From: Thermoplasmata archaeon
Lineage (GTDB): Archaea > Thermoplasmatota > Thermoplasmata > Thermoplasmatales > Thermoplasmataceae
DNA: 11,842 nucleotides
Reading direction: 5' to 3'
Assembly: GCA_021833045.1 (NCBI GenBank)
Contig: JAKBGP010000046.1
Span: 1 to 11,842 of the forward strand
A model generated the notes under the pieces. That model made no database searches. It had not been told where the DNA came from and saw nothing but the letters and a program-made list of their open reading frames with translations. Positions 1-7,633 of the stretch are shown here, piece by piece; position 1 is the first letter of the stretch; the number at the start of each line of letters is the position of its first letter. Position numbers and translations under genes: made by a program.

Positions 1-1389
<1,389 letters not shown>

Positions 1390-1409
1390 TCTTCATTATG
1401 GAAATTTCA

Positions 1410-1442
1410 GTATTAAGATTTTGCTTGATTTTTTTTAAAAAA
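1410..1442 (-). promoter_or_regulatory. Candidate lonB promoter
   Basis: On the minus strand, CTTAATAC (1417 to 1410) is centred about 24 bp upstream of the GTG start and is preceded by A-rich sequence that could serve as a BRE. This spacing implies a leaderless mRNA, like other promoters in this window. A second T/A tract (1429-1442) lies farther upstream and would instead give a leader of roughly 20-25 nt. I cannot tell which is used. Confidence 0.5.
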
Positions 1443-1453
1443 TGATGCATCAT
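1442..1453. promoter_or_regulatory. Perfect 12-bp palindrome upstream of lonB
   Basis: ATGATGCATCAT is identical to its reverse complement. It lies about 25 bp upstream of the nearer lonB TATA candidate and directly abuts the farther one. The position fits an operator or activator site for a dimeric regulator, but AT-rich DNA produces short palindromes by chance. Nothing in the window identifies a cognate protein. Confidence 0.35.
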
Positions 1454-1480
1454 ACCATTATTGGAATAAATTTGTAAAAT

Positions 1481-1517
1481 ACTGGCACAGGCTATTAGTT
1501 AACTTTTATGTGCCTGT
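1481..1517 (-). terminator. Hairpin directly after the PH/zinc-ribbon gene stop
   Basis: Read on the minus strand, ACAGGCACA (1517-1509) pairs with TGTGCCAGT (1489-1481), eight of nine positions matching, around a 19-nt loop. It starts at the base after the TAA stop. A T-containing stretch (ATTTTACAAATTTATT) follows. A weaker alternative pairs ACAGGC (1517-1512) with GCCTGT (1492-1487). It may be a terminator or a 3'-end stabilising structure; archaeal termination often depends mainly on U-tracts. Confidence 0.4.
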
Positions 1518-2153
1518 TTAGGATTTTTTTACCTTATATCCACATTCAGGGCAAAATTTGCTACCTTCGGGAATATAACTACCACATTCAGGGCAAACTT
1601 CCACTGTTTCAGCCGGTCTTGGAAGATTTGCCTTGTTGTCACGAACTATGTCTGTATCCTTATTTGAGGAACTCGGCTGATTGCCATTTCTTCCAAAGCT
1701 TATAACATTAACGTTACTTTTGTTCGATTTAGCCTTTGCCATTTCCAGTTCCCTTCTAAATCTTTCCTGGTCTTCCTGCTTCAATCTATCTTCGTGGTCT
1801 CTCTTCGAGGTGGTTGCCCAGTTCTTTATAATATCTACTATTCCCTCTGGCTTCTTTATTTCAAACTCAACAGTTTGCATGTCCCCATCTTTTCTAAATT
1901 CCACAGCAAGTTTCTTTTTTGTAAGGAGACTCATTTTTGGAACTGCCGAAGAAACATTGAGAATATCATACATTGGAATTTCAAGAAATATCTTTGAAGC
2001 CTCAGCCCTTCTTAATCTTCGCTCTCCAATTTTTTCATAAATGATTCTCTTATTAGTTACATGTAGTTTTCCATCCTCTACTCGTGCGCCATTCTGTATC
2101 ATAACGCTCTTCTCTTCGAGAATTTCATTTTCATCTGGTTCAAGTACAATCAT
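1518..2153 (-). CDS. PH/GRAM-like domain protein with C-terminal zinc ribbon
   Basis: A 211-residue, apparently cytosolic protein with no signal peptide or membrane span. Residues 1-110 resemble the bacterial PH/GRAM-like fold: alternating short strands, with the typical GKLHVTNKRIIYE element at 28-40, a segment shared by many short-chain PH-like proteins. Residues 113-143 are a charged, probably helical or coiled-coil stretch rich in Arg, Glu and Lys. A Ser/Asn-rich linker follows (about 144-180). The C-terminus is a CPECG-x10-CPECG zinc ribbon with Cys187, Cys190, Cys201 and Cys204. Such PH plus zinc-ribbon combinations are common in archaea and bacteria without an assigned reaction; binding to membranes or partner proteins is inference. 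Start ATG at 2153 fits the upstream TATA box. The gene is divergent from the MoxR operon and upstream of lonB on the same strand. Confidence 0.85.
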   Translation of the reverse strand: MIVLEPDENEILEEKSVMIQNGARVEDGKLHVTNKRIIYEKIGERRLRRAEASKIFLEIPMYDILNVSSAVPKMSLLTKKKLAVEFRKDGDMQTVEFEIKKPEGIVDIIKNWATTSKRDHEDRLKQEDQERFRRELEMAKAKSNKSNVNVISFGRNGNQPSSSNKDTDIVRDNKANLPRPAETVEVCPECGSYIPEGSKFCPECGYKVKKS

Positions 2154-2176
2154 TAAAAAGACAATACGTTACATAC

Positions 2177-2190
2177 ATATATATTTATTA
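2177..2190 (-). promoter_or_regulatory. TATA box of the PH/zinc-ribbon gene
   Basis: On the minus strand TAATAAATATATAT is centred about 30 bp upstream of the ATG at 2153. It would place transcription start within a few bases of the start codon, so the mRNA is probably leaderless or nearly so. There is no Shine-Dalgarno sequence before the ATG, which is preceded by TTTTTA. Confidence 0.6.
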
Positions 2191-2205
2191 CGAATAAACA
2201 AGGAC

Positions 2206-2226
2206 ATCGGATAACAATCATCCGAT
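2206..2226. promoter_or_regulatory. Inverted repeat in the divergent intergenic region
   Basis: Perfect 7-bp arms ATCGGAT (2206-2212) and ATCCGAT (2220-2226) are separated by 7 bases. The arms are centred 14 bp apart. The site is about 30 bp upstream of the minus-strand TATA box and about 150 bp upstream of the operon TATA box. A regulator-binding site is possible. Apart from this repeat and the two promoters, I see no gene or RNA in 2154-2404. Confidence 0.35.
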
Positions 2227-2361
2227 ATTACTGTTTGATAGACAATTTCTAACCATAATTTACAAGTTTTTAAAAATTCGAACTATTAAGTACTTTTTAA
2301 AATAACCGGTCAATGTTTTTCGAAAGGCGATGGTGGATGAAGAGTTCAACTATTTCCACTA

Positions 2362-2383
2362 AAAAGAAACAAAAATTTATATT
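2362..2383 (+). promoter_or_regulatory. BRE/TATA promoter of the MoxR-DUF58 operon
   Basis: TTTATATT (2376-2383) is centred about 25 bp upstream of the ATG at 2405 and is preceded by an A-rich, BRE-like run (2362-2375). Transcription should start at or next to the ATG, giving a leaderless first cistron. No Shine-Dalgarno sequence precedes the ATG. Confidence 0.65.
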
Positions 2384-2404
2384 GCGAATTCTGCATAACT
2401 AAAT

Positions 2405-3571
2405 ATGGGATATAAGAAGGCAGTGATATCCATAATTGCAGTAGTAATTGTCACATGGATTCTTATATCTTCACTTTCATCGGTACCAGTAGTTCATTCA
2501 TCCAGTCCAGGTAGTGGGTCCGGAAGTGGAGGTGGAACCGGATCAGGAAGTGGTCCCGGAAGCGGGTTAGGAAGCGGCTTTGGATTCAGTCTACCAAATT
2601 TCAACTTTAAGCTACCCAGTCTGAATTTAAATTTAGGTTCAATTTTCAAGATTCCAAATTTCCATATTAAATGGCCAAAATTTAATATTACTTTACCGCC
2701 TTTGAATTTTAATTTAACGAAGGCGAATACAACTTCTTCATCCTCTGGAGGTGGAGGAGGTCATGGTGGTCACGGTTCTTCAAGCAGTGTGAATAATAAA
2801 GTAACCGTTCTGCAGCAAATCATATTAAATCCAATATTCCTTATTGTAGTTGTTATTGCAATTGCTGCAATAATGAGTGTATATGCAATAAAGTCAATGA
2901 GTGGTAAAAAGCCAAAAAAGAAGTCAAATAAAAAAGACGGAGAAGGGAAGGATTACAAAAAGTCATATGACTCTAGAAATGAAAAGAATGATGTTCTCCA
3001 GGCTGTCCCGGAAACTAAAACCTACAGTAATAGCGAGTCAAGGAACTATATTCTCAAGCTTAAGAATTTCATGGGTTGGGAGGGCAAAGGTTACATAAAA
3101 CCAGAAATTCCAGAGGATATGCCCCTTATATGGGACTACGAAAGTCCATTAGATATAGATATTGAAAAAAATATGCAGATCAATTCATCAGACAGTAATT
3201 TGAATGGTAATATGACTCATGGAAAGATCAGGATGAATATTAGCAGAGGAAAAAACATGATAAAGGGCATCTGGGATGATGGAAGCGAAGAAAAGGATAT
3301 AGTGGGAATTAATATCAGAGATGACGCCCAGAAACAGTTAACTGGAAATCTAGGAAACGATATTCTAAAATCACTGAAGAACAGGACTTTAAGAGAGCTG
3401 GAAAATTCAATAGATTTCCAAAACATGATCAAAAGCAAGGCTGATGCTGATAAATTGATCAGGTTATACGAACGGATATATTATGGACAAAAAAGAATTA
3501 ATAGTAATGAATATTATGAATTCCTTAGGTATCTTAAAAACGCAATGAAAGATCCAAAAATGTTTATGTAG
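2405..3571 (+). CDS. Two-TM protein with low-complexity external stalk and DUF4129-like cytoplasmic tail
   Basis: A 388-residue membrane protein. In order it shows an N-terminal hydrophobic segment (6-26, signal anchor or signal peptide), a Gly/Ser/Pro tract (32-60), a Pro-aromatic/Leu-Asn repeat (63-104), a Gly/Ser/His linker with HGGHG (111-128), a membrane span (about 139-162), a Lys-rich stretch (167-186) and a long polar region. The positive charges after the span place the tail inside the cell and the stalk outside. Residues 327-384 (ADADKLIRLYERIYYG, then an EYYEFLRYL helix) resemble DUF4129, usually found at the end of transglutaminase-like membrane proteins next to MoxR and DUF58. 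The catalytic Cys-His-Asp transglutaminase domain is absent here. First gene of the operon; the next coding frame follows in the same frame three bases after the TAG stop. The DUF4129 assignment is by eye and moderately sure; the function is unknown. Confidence 0.8.
   Translation: MGYKKAVISIIAVVIVTWILISSLSSVPVVHSSSPGSGSGSGGGTGSGSGPGSGLGSGFGFSLPNFNFKLPSLNLNLGSIFKIPNFHIKWPKFNITLPPLNFNLTKANTTSSSSGGGGGHGGHGSSSSVNNKVTVLQQIILNPIFLIVVVIAIAAIMSVYAIKSMSGKKPKKKSNKKDGEGKDYKKSYDSRNEKNDVLQAVPETKTYSNSESRNYILKLKNFMGWEGKGYIKPEIPEDMPLIWDYESPLDIDIEKNMQINSSDSNLNGNMTHGKIRMNISRGKNMIKGIWDDGSEEKDIVGINIRDDAQKQLTGNLGNDILKSLKNRTLRELENSIDFQNMIKSKADADKLIRLYERIYYGQKRINSNEYYEFLRYLKNAMKDPKMFM
2498..2716 (+). repeat. Gly/Ser-rich tract followed by five Pro-x-x-Asn-like repeats (protein-level)
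   Basis: This stretch encodes residues 32-104 of the first operon protein. The first part is almost pure Gly/Ser with periodic Pro (PGSGSG-like). The second part repeats a [L/I/W]-P-x-[F/L]-[N/H]-[F/L/I] unit at LPNFNF, LPSLNL, IPNFHI, WPKFNI and LPPLNF with spacing of about 7-13 residues. The alternating hydrophobic-Asn pattern suggests a short beta-structured or fibrous stalk. The DNA copies differ in codons, so this is a protein repeat and not recent DNA duplication. Confidence 0.75.
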
Positions 3572-3574
3572 GGG

Positions 3575-4705
3575 TTGCTGTTGGAAAATAATCAGATAAA
3601 GAATAAATCACGCAAGAATTTAACTGTCTATATCCTGTTCCTGATCGGTATAATTCTCATTCTTCCTGTATATCTTACATTTCCTTCTATAACTGCATCT
3701 CTGTTAATTTTGCTGGACATTCTGGTATTTGCATATGCCATAGGAAGAATCTTTAAGGAACTAAAAAAAGTCGGGATTTACTACGCTTTCTGGTATCTTT
3801 TGTTCCCATTTGTGTTTATTGTATTTTTCTGGATCTTTCTTCTTTCACCCTTACTGGATTCAGTTAATCCATCATACTATTCACTTGAAACCTCTCTTTT
3901 TCCCATAATGATCTCACTTTCAATTTTCTTTACAGGAAGAAAGATGGGAAAGATAGATGGAGTAAACAGAACATGGCCAAGATTTGCTATGTTCATAACT
4001 CCTTTCACAACTTCCCTGCTCTTACTTATCCTGTATGCGTTTTTCACTGACATAGGTAAAGTTCTAGCAATTTCATACGGTCTTCTTTTTGCCTTTCTTG
4101 CTATGGTTGCTACATCCTTTTTCTACTTTGGACTTGACTCCAAGAACGAACAGAATTCAATATTATCCTCACAAATAGTGAACGCTAGAGGTTCTATAGG
4201 CACATTTTTCTTTATAATGGGGTTATTCCTGGGTCTATACGTTGAATCTGTGCCAAATCCCTTTTCCATCGTTTTTCTTGTTTTCTTTATAGCTATCCTT
4301 CTTATAGGAGTACTTATTGCAGTAAAGTCGCTTTACAGAAGCTCTTCCGCAAAGCTGGAAGATACTAATTTAACAACTTTTAACAAATTTGAGAAAGTCT
4401 CCAATCTCACATCTTATTCTGACATATCATACATGGGGAAGGCGGTTAGCACATTTGAGAATGAAGGGGCAAAAGAACAGCTTATAATAGCAGCAACAAA
4501 GTATCTTACAGAAAGGGGCATGGATCTTGATTTCATCCTGAGGTTGCTGAAGCAGATAATGGAGTATAACCCTCCGAGATCTGTCGCGCTTGGAGTTGCA
4601 AATAGAAATAGCAGGATTTATGAAAATGAAGTGACACGAAGAAAAAATATTACAGAAAATTTATTGAAATATATGGGAGCAGTGGGTGAAAAAAATGAAC
4701 AATGA
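3575..4705 (+). CDS. Polytopic membrane protein of the MoxR-DUF58 operon
   Basis: About 376 residues with roughly eight hydrophobic spans (about 17-35, 40-58, 70-92, 104-120, 137-158, 163-184, 207-224, 229-251) and a 125-residue hydrophilic C-terminal tail that is probably cytoplasmic. I recognise no family. The start is uncertain: the frame continues directly from the preceding gene after TAG-GGG, and the only nearby start-like codons are TTG at 3575 and TTG at 3581. The first in-frame ATG is codon 112, inside a membrane span, so it cannot be the true start. A GGGG run (3571-3574) lies six bases before the TTG at 3581 and might act as a weak ribosome site; translational coupling to the upstream stop is likely. 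The 3' end overlaps the MoxR gene. A partner or anchor for the ATPase module is inferred from the operon only. Confidence 0.8.
   Translation: MLLENNQIKNKSRKNLTVYILFLIGIILILPVYLTFPSITASLLILLDILVFAYAIGRIFKELKKVGIYYAFWYLLFPFVFIVFFWIFLLSPLLDSVNPSYYSLETSLFPIMISLSIFFTGRKMGKIDGVNRTWPRFAMFITPFTTSLLLLILYAFFTDIGKVLAISYGLLFAFLAMVATSFFYFGLDSKNEQNSILSSQIVNARGSIGTFFFIMGLFLGLYVESVPNPFSIVFLVFFIAILLIGVLIAVKSLYRSSSAKLEDTNLTTFNKFEKVSNLTSYSDISYMGKAVSTFENEGAKEQLIIAATKYLTERGMDLDFILRLLKQIMEYNPPRSVALGVANRNSRIYENEVTRRKNITENLLKYMGAVGEKNEQ
4685..4689 (+). promoter_or_regulatory. Shine-Dalgarno site for the MoxR gene
   Basis: GGTGA matches the archaeal anti-Shine-Dalgarno complement and lies five bases before ATG 4695. 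The alternative GTG at 4686 lies inside this site, so ATG 4695 is the preferred start. Confidence 0.7.
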
Positions 4706-5663
4706 CAGCTTAGAAAAAGAAGTGAGCGAAAGTGTGAGGGAATCAGGTTCTATAGTTAATGAAATATCAAAGTTTTTTGTGGGTGATAGTGATCCACTGA
4801 AGAAGATAACTGCATCAATAATGGCCTCTGGCCATGTACTACTGCAGGATAATCCTGGAATCGGAAAGACCTTTGTTGCAAAGTTATTCTCAAACGTTCT
4901 TGGGATAGGATTCAAACGGATTCAATTCACGCCAGATCTTCTACCAAGTGATATCATCGGAACAAAGATATGGAGAGCTTCCACCGGAAACTTTGAACTG
5001 GTTAAGGGTCCAGTATTTTCTAATCTCATACTTGCAGATGAAATAAACAGGGCACCCCCAAAAACACAGGCCGCCCTGCTTGAATCCATGGAGGAGAGAC
5101 AGGTTACAATTGAGGGAGAAACGATTAAGCTTCCTCCACCGTTCATCGTTATTGCAACCCAGAACCCAATCGAATTTGAAGGAACCTATCCACTTCCTGA
5201 AGCTCAGATGGACAGATTCATGATCAGGCTTTCTTTCGGTTATCCAAAGGATGATCTTGAAATATTGAGAAGAAGAAAATTATGGGGAACAAATGATCCA
5301 AGTTCAATGGCAACTAAGCTTATGGATGCTTCGAAGATCATAGATCTGCAAAAGACATCGGAAAAAGTAACAGTAAGTGATGAGATAACAAGTTATATTT
5401 CCCAGTTCAGACAAATAAGGGATGATAAGAGGGTAATGGCCGGACCAAGCCCAAGAGGAATCATCTCACTAATGAGACTTGCTCAGGCCATGGCCATGAT
5501 AGATGGAAGGGATTATGTAATTCCAGATGATGTTAAAAATGTGGCAATAGAATGCCTTGCACACAGGATCATTCTGAAACCAGAACAGGTTATGGATGAA
5601 ATAAGTCCTGAAGCAATAGTAAAGGAATATTTGGATAAGATGGAAGTACCAAAAGGTAACTGA
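4695..5663 (+). CDS. MoxR-family AAA+ ATPase
   Basis: A 322-residue soluble AAA+ ATPase of the MoxR clade, thought to remodel or activate partner proteins together with VWA-type proteins. Numbering from ATG 4695, it shows Walker A DNPGIGKT (52-59, Lys58), Walker B LILADEINRAPP (111-122, Asp115/Glu116), sensor 1 ATQNP (154-158), the MDRF arginine element (172-175) and the sensor 2 motif GPSPRG (250-255, Arg254). LESMEERQVT (129-138) is typical of the family. All ATP-hydrolysis residues are present and the length is normal. The start overlaps the previous gene by 11 bp, and its TGA stop overlaps the next ATG (TGATG), so the genes are translationally coupled. The order MoxR then DUF58 is the classic pairing. 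A GTG at 4686 would add three residues but is less likely. Confidence 0.95.
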   Translation: MNNDSLEKEVSESVRESGSIVNEISKFFVGDSDPLKKITASIMASGHVLLQDNPGIGKTFVAKLFSNVLGIGFKRIQFTPDLLPSDIIGTKIWRASTGNFELVKGPVFSNLILADEINRAPPKTQAALLESMEERQVTIEGETIKLPPPFIVIATQNPIEFEGTYPLPEAQMDRFMIRLSFGYPKDDLEILRRRKLWGTNDPSSMATKLMDASKIIDLQKTSEKVTVSDEITSYISQFRQIRDDKRVMAGPSPRGIISLMRLAQAMAMIDGRDYVIPDDVKNVAIECLAHRIILKPEQVMDEISPEAIVKEYLDKMEVPKGN

Positions 5664-6964
5664 TGAACAGCATATGGAACAAGCAGATACTCATCCTTTC
5701 AATAGTTTCAGCCTTCATAGCAGTTGCTGGAATAATATCAACACAGAAAGCAATATTCGGTTCTCTTTTTATGCCAGTCATATTCATCTTTCTACTGTCA
5801 TACATGGAAAGGGATCTAAAACTGGACATAGATTATGACATTCCTAAATTTTTAAAGGTTGGGGATGAATATAAAATCTGGGTAAAAATTTCCGCAAAGA
5901 AAGGTTTCGGGATGCTTAATATGAAGCTTCCTACATTCCCGGAAATGAATATTGTCGATGGAACGAATGTGCATCTCTTTTTCAAGGGATTCCGTGAAAG
6001 GGAAAAAACAGTGGATTATACCATAGTTACAACCAGAAGAGGGATATTTAACTGGACTGATATTCTTATCGAATATCAGCCGGTAATAGGTTACAAAAGA
6101 AAAAAACTGCTGAAATTTCCAGTTGATCATAACATTGAAGTGGACCCGCAGATAAAGATGCTTAAGAAAAGCCAGTTCCAGCTTAAATCAAACAGAGTCA
6201 AGCCTAGAAATTCCGTCACAAGAACTGGTCCACCAACACACGAATTTGAATCCATAAGGGAATACGTTCCAGGAGATCCATTTAAAACCATCAACTGGAA
6301 GAGCTCTGCCAAGACATCCTACAAGGAAAACTTAATGGTAAACGTCTATGAAAGAGAGGGATTAAAGAATTTCATATTTTACGTGGACGTTTCTCCTTTC
6401 ATGTCAAGGGGTTCAAGTGTTGAAAATCCACTGGAATATGCCATAACACTTGTTCTTTCTGGTTCTAAATATCTGCTCTCGAAAAATTACAACGTGGGAT
6501 TCTGGCCTATTAAACTAAATCACCTGAAAAGAAATGAGTATGTTCTTCCCTCTTCGGGAATGGACACATTCAATCAGATAAGGCTCAGTCTCCTACTTCT
6601 TGAATCGAAGTGGGTTACTGAAAAATTCAATGGGCTGGGCTCTTCACTTACAAGAATAATGATGGAAACGAGACCAAGCGTCATGATCATGACAAGCCTA
6701 GAGAGGGGAAATCTATCTAGAATCGAAACCATAGCCTCACATCTTTCAAGATTTAAGGTTATCCCCACAATAGTGGATATAAGGGCAGAAAGCATTGCAG
6801 CCAAATTTACAGATCCGAGACTGAGTAAGGTCTTCTCAGTGAAGAACTATAACCTAACAAAAAACAGACTAAGCAGTACATCCGGAAGACTGATACAGTG
6901 GGACCCCGTAAATGAAACTCTGGGAAGAGCAGCCTACAGACTTGCAATGGAGGCTGGTTGGTAA
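5663..6964 (+). CDS. DUF58 protein, membrane-anchored VWA-like partner of MoxR
   Basis: A 433-residue protein with two N-terminal hydrophobic segments (about 8-25 and 29-47), a beta-rich middle region (about 50-160) and the DUF58 signature at about 193-215, including SIREYVPGDPFKTINW (197-212) followed by KSSAK. Residues from about 237 form a von Willebrand A-like domain, with YVDVSPFMSRGS (240-251) at the place of the MIDAS loop. Canonical MIDAS is D-x-S-x-S; here the third position is Phe246, so metal binding may be altered. In the family these proteins pair with MoxR ATPases and are thought to be cytoplasmic-facing scaffolds; no enzymatic activity is established. The ATG at 5663 overlaps the MoxR stop and has only a weak GGT upstream (5655-5657), which supports coupled translation. 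The TAA stop shares its last A with the next ATG. Confidence 0.93.
   Translation: MNSIWNKQILILSIVSAFIAVAGIISTQKAIFGSLFMPVIFIFLLSYMERDLKLDIDYDIPKFLKVGDEYKIWVKISAKKGFGMLNMKLPTFPEMNIVDGTNVHLFFKGFREREKTVDYTIVTTRRGIFNWTDILIEYQPVIGYKRKKLLKFPVDHNIEVDPQIKMLKKSQFQLKSNRVKPRNSVTRTGPPTHEFESIREYVPGDPFKTINWKSSAKTSYKENLMVNVYEREGLKNFIFYVDVSPFMSRGSSVENPLEYAITLVLSGSKYLLSKNYNVGFWPIKLNHLKRNEYVLPSSGMDTFNQIRLSLLLLESKWVTEKFNGLGSSLTRIMMETRPSVMIMTSLERGNLSRIETIASHLSRFKVIPTIVDIRAESIAAKFTDPRLSKVFSVKNYNLTKNRLSSTSGRLIQWDPVNETLGRAAYRLAMEAGW
6949..6953 (+). promoter_or_regulatory. Shine-Dalgarno site for the last operon gene
   Basis: GGAGG inside the end of the DUF58 gene lies 10 bases before ATG 6964 and 4 bases before a possible TTG start at 6958. 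It supports independent ribosome loading. It does not fully decide between the two starts. Confidence 0.55.
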
Positions 6965-7560
6965 TGAGATTCAATCTCACATTACTGATCACAGTATTTT
7001 TTGGGTATATCTATGTACTGATATTTTTCACGGCATCCTCAAACTCAATCGGATATGTTTTTGATCTATTGATACTTCTATTTTTCAGTCTTTCACTTAT
7101 ACCGGTGTTCCAAAAGGCAAAGACAGGAAGTGAGAAGGTTTCACCAATAAAATTTTTACCCATACTCATTGTTCCAGTAGCATTGATATTCTCAAGTGGA
7201 TATCTTCATTCATCATTCTCTTCCTTAACAATGCTATCTTCTCAGGGAACATACAACACCTCATTTTTTCTTGTTCTAATGGTACTATCAACCATAGGAA
7301 TAATGGCGATGGAGACGGCCAGCAAGGTGGAAACGCCTCTCATACCTGCAGGATATGATAGAGAGGAAATAGAGAAAGAACTGGGTTTTTTCGAAAGGAG
7401 TGTTATCTATATTGCTCTTGCATCAATGCTTGGGGGATTAGGAATAATTCTTCTTGTCCAGGGAGCCCCATTTGCCGATATAGGCATAATTCCTGCAATA
7501 ATTCTGTTCTTCATAGTCTATGTCATTGTCATTACAAGTGTTGTGAAAAAGGAGTCCTGA
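6964..7560 (+). CDS. Small polytopic membrane protein, last gene of the MoxR-DUF58 operon
   Basis: A 198-residue hydrophobic protein with about six spans (near 4-22, 28-47, 63-78, 97-115, 143-163 and 170-193) and one notable hydrophilic loop at about 116-140, rich in Glu, that follows MAMETASK. I do not recognise a family. Start ATG 6964 is preferred and overlaps the DUF58 stop (TAATG); a TTG at 6958 would add only two residues. The gene closes the operon: the next gene starts 73 bp on with its own TATA box. Its job is unknown; a membrane component of the same complex is inferred from gene order only. Confidence 0.8.
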   Translation: MRFNLTLLITVFFGYIYVLIFFTASSNSIGYVFDLLILLFFSLSLIPVFQKAKTGSEKVSPIKFLPILIVPVALIFSSGYLHSSFSSLTMLSSQGTYNTSFFLVLMVLSTIGIMAMETASKVETPLIPAGYDREEIEKELGFFERSVIYIALASMLGGLGIILLVQGAPFADIGIIPAIILFFIVYVIVITSVVKKES

Positions 7561-7603
7561 TCAGAATAATATAACGACAATATTTTCAATTAAGTTCCAC
7601 AAT

Positions 7604-7613
7604 ACTTTAATAG
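7604..7613 (+). promoter_or_regulatory. TATA box of the thermopsin-like gene
   Basis: ACTTTAATAG is centred about 25 bp before ATG 7634, which predicts a leaderless transcript separate from the operon. No Shine-Dalgarno sequence precedes the ATG. The box resembles the CTTAATAC candidate of lonB. Confidence 0.6.
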
Positions 7614-7633
7614 TGTAATTTCGATTTTGAGTC

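Noticed and set aside
1681..2040. Plus-strand frames of 119 and 67 codons opposite the PH/zinc-ribbon gene
   Set aside because: They are antisense shadows: the opposite strand has a zinc ribbon and a sound promoter, while these have neither motifs nor start signals.
2313..2402. 29-codon frame starting MFFERRWWMKSS just upstream of the operon
   Set aside because: It runs through the operon BRE/TATA box, is Lys/Arg-rich in a way typical of A-rich noncoding DNA, and has no Shine-Dalgarno site or well-placed TATA box.
2498..2584. GGA/AGT-rich stretch as a DNA tandem repeat or CRISPR-like array
   Set aside because: The periodicity follows Gly-Ser codons, with irregular units and no spacers, so it is a protein low-complexity tract.
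4686..4694. GTG 4686 as start of the MoxR gene
   Set aside because: It lies inside the GGTGA ribosome site that is ideally placed for ATG 4695.
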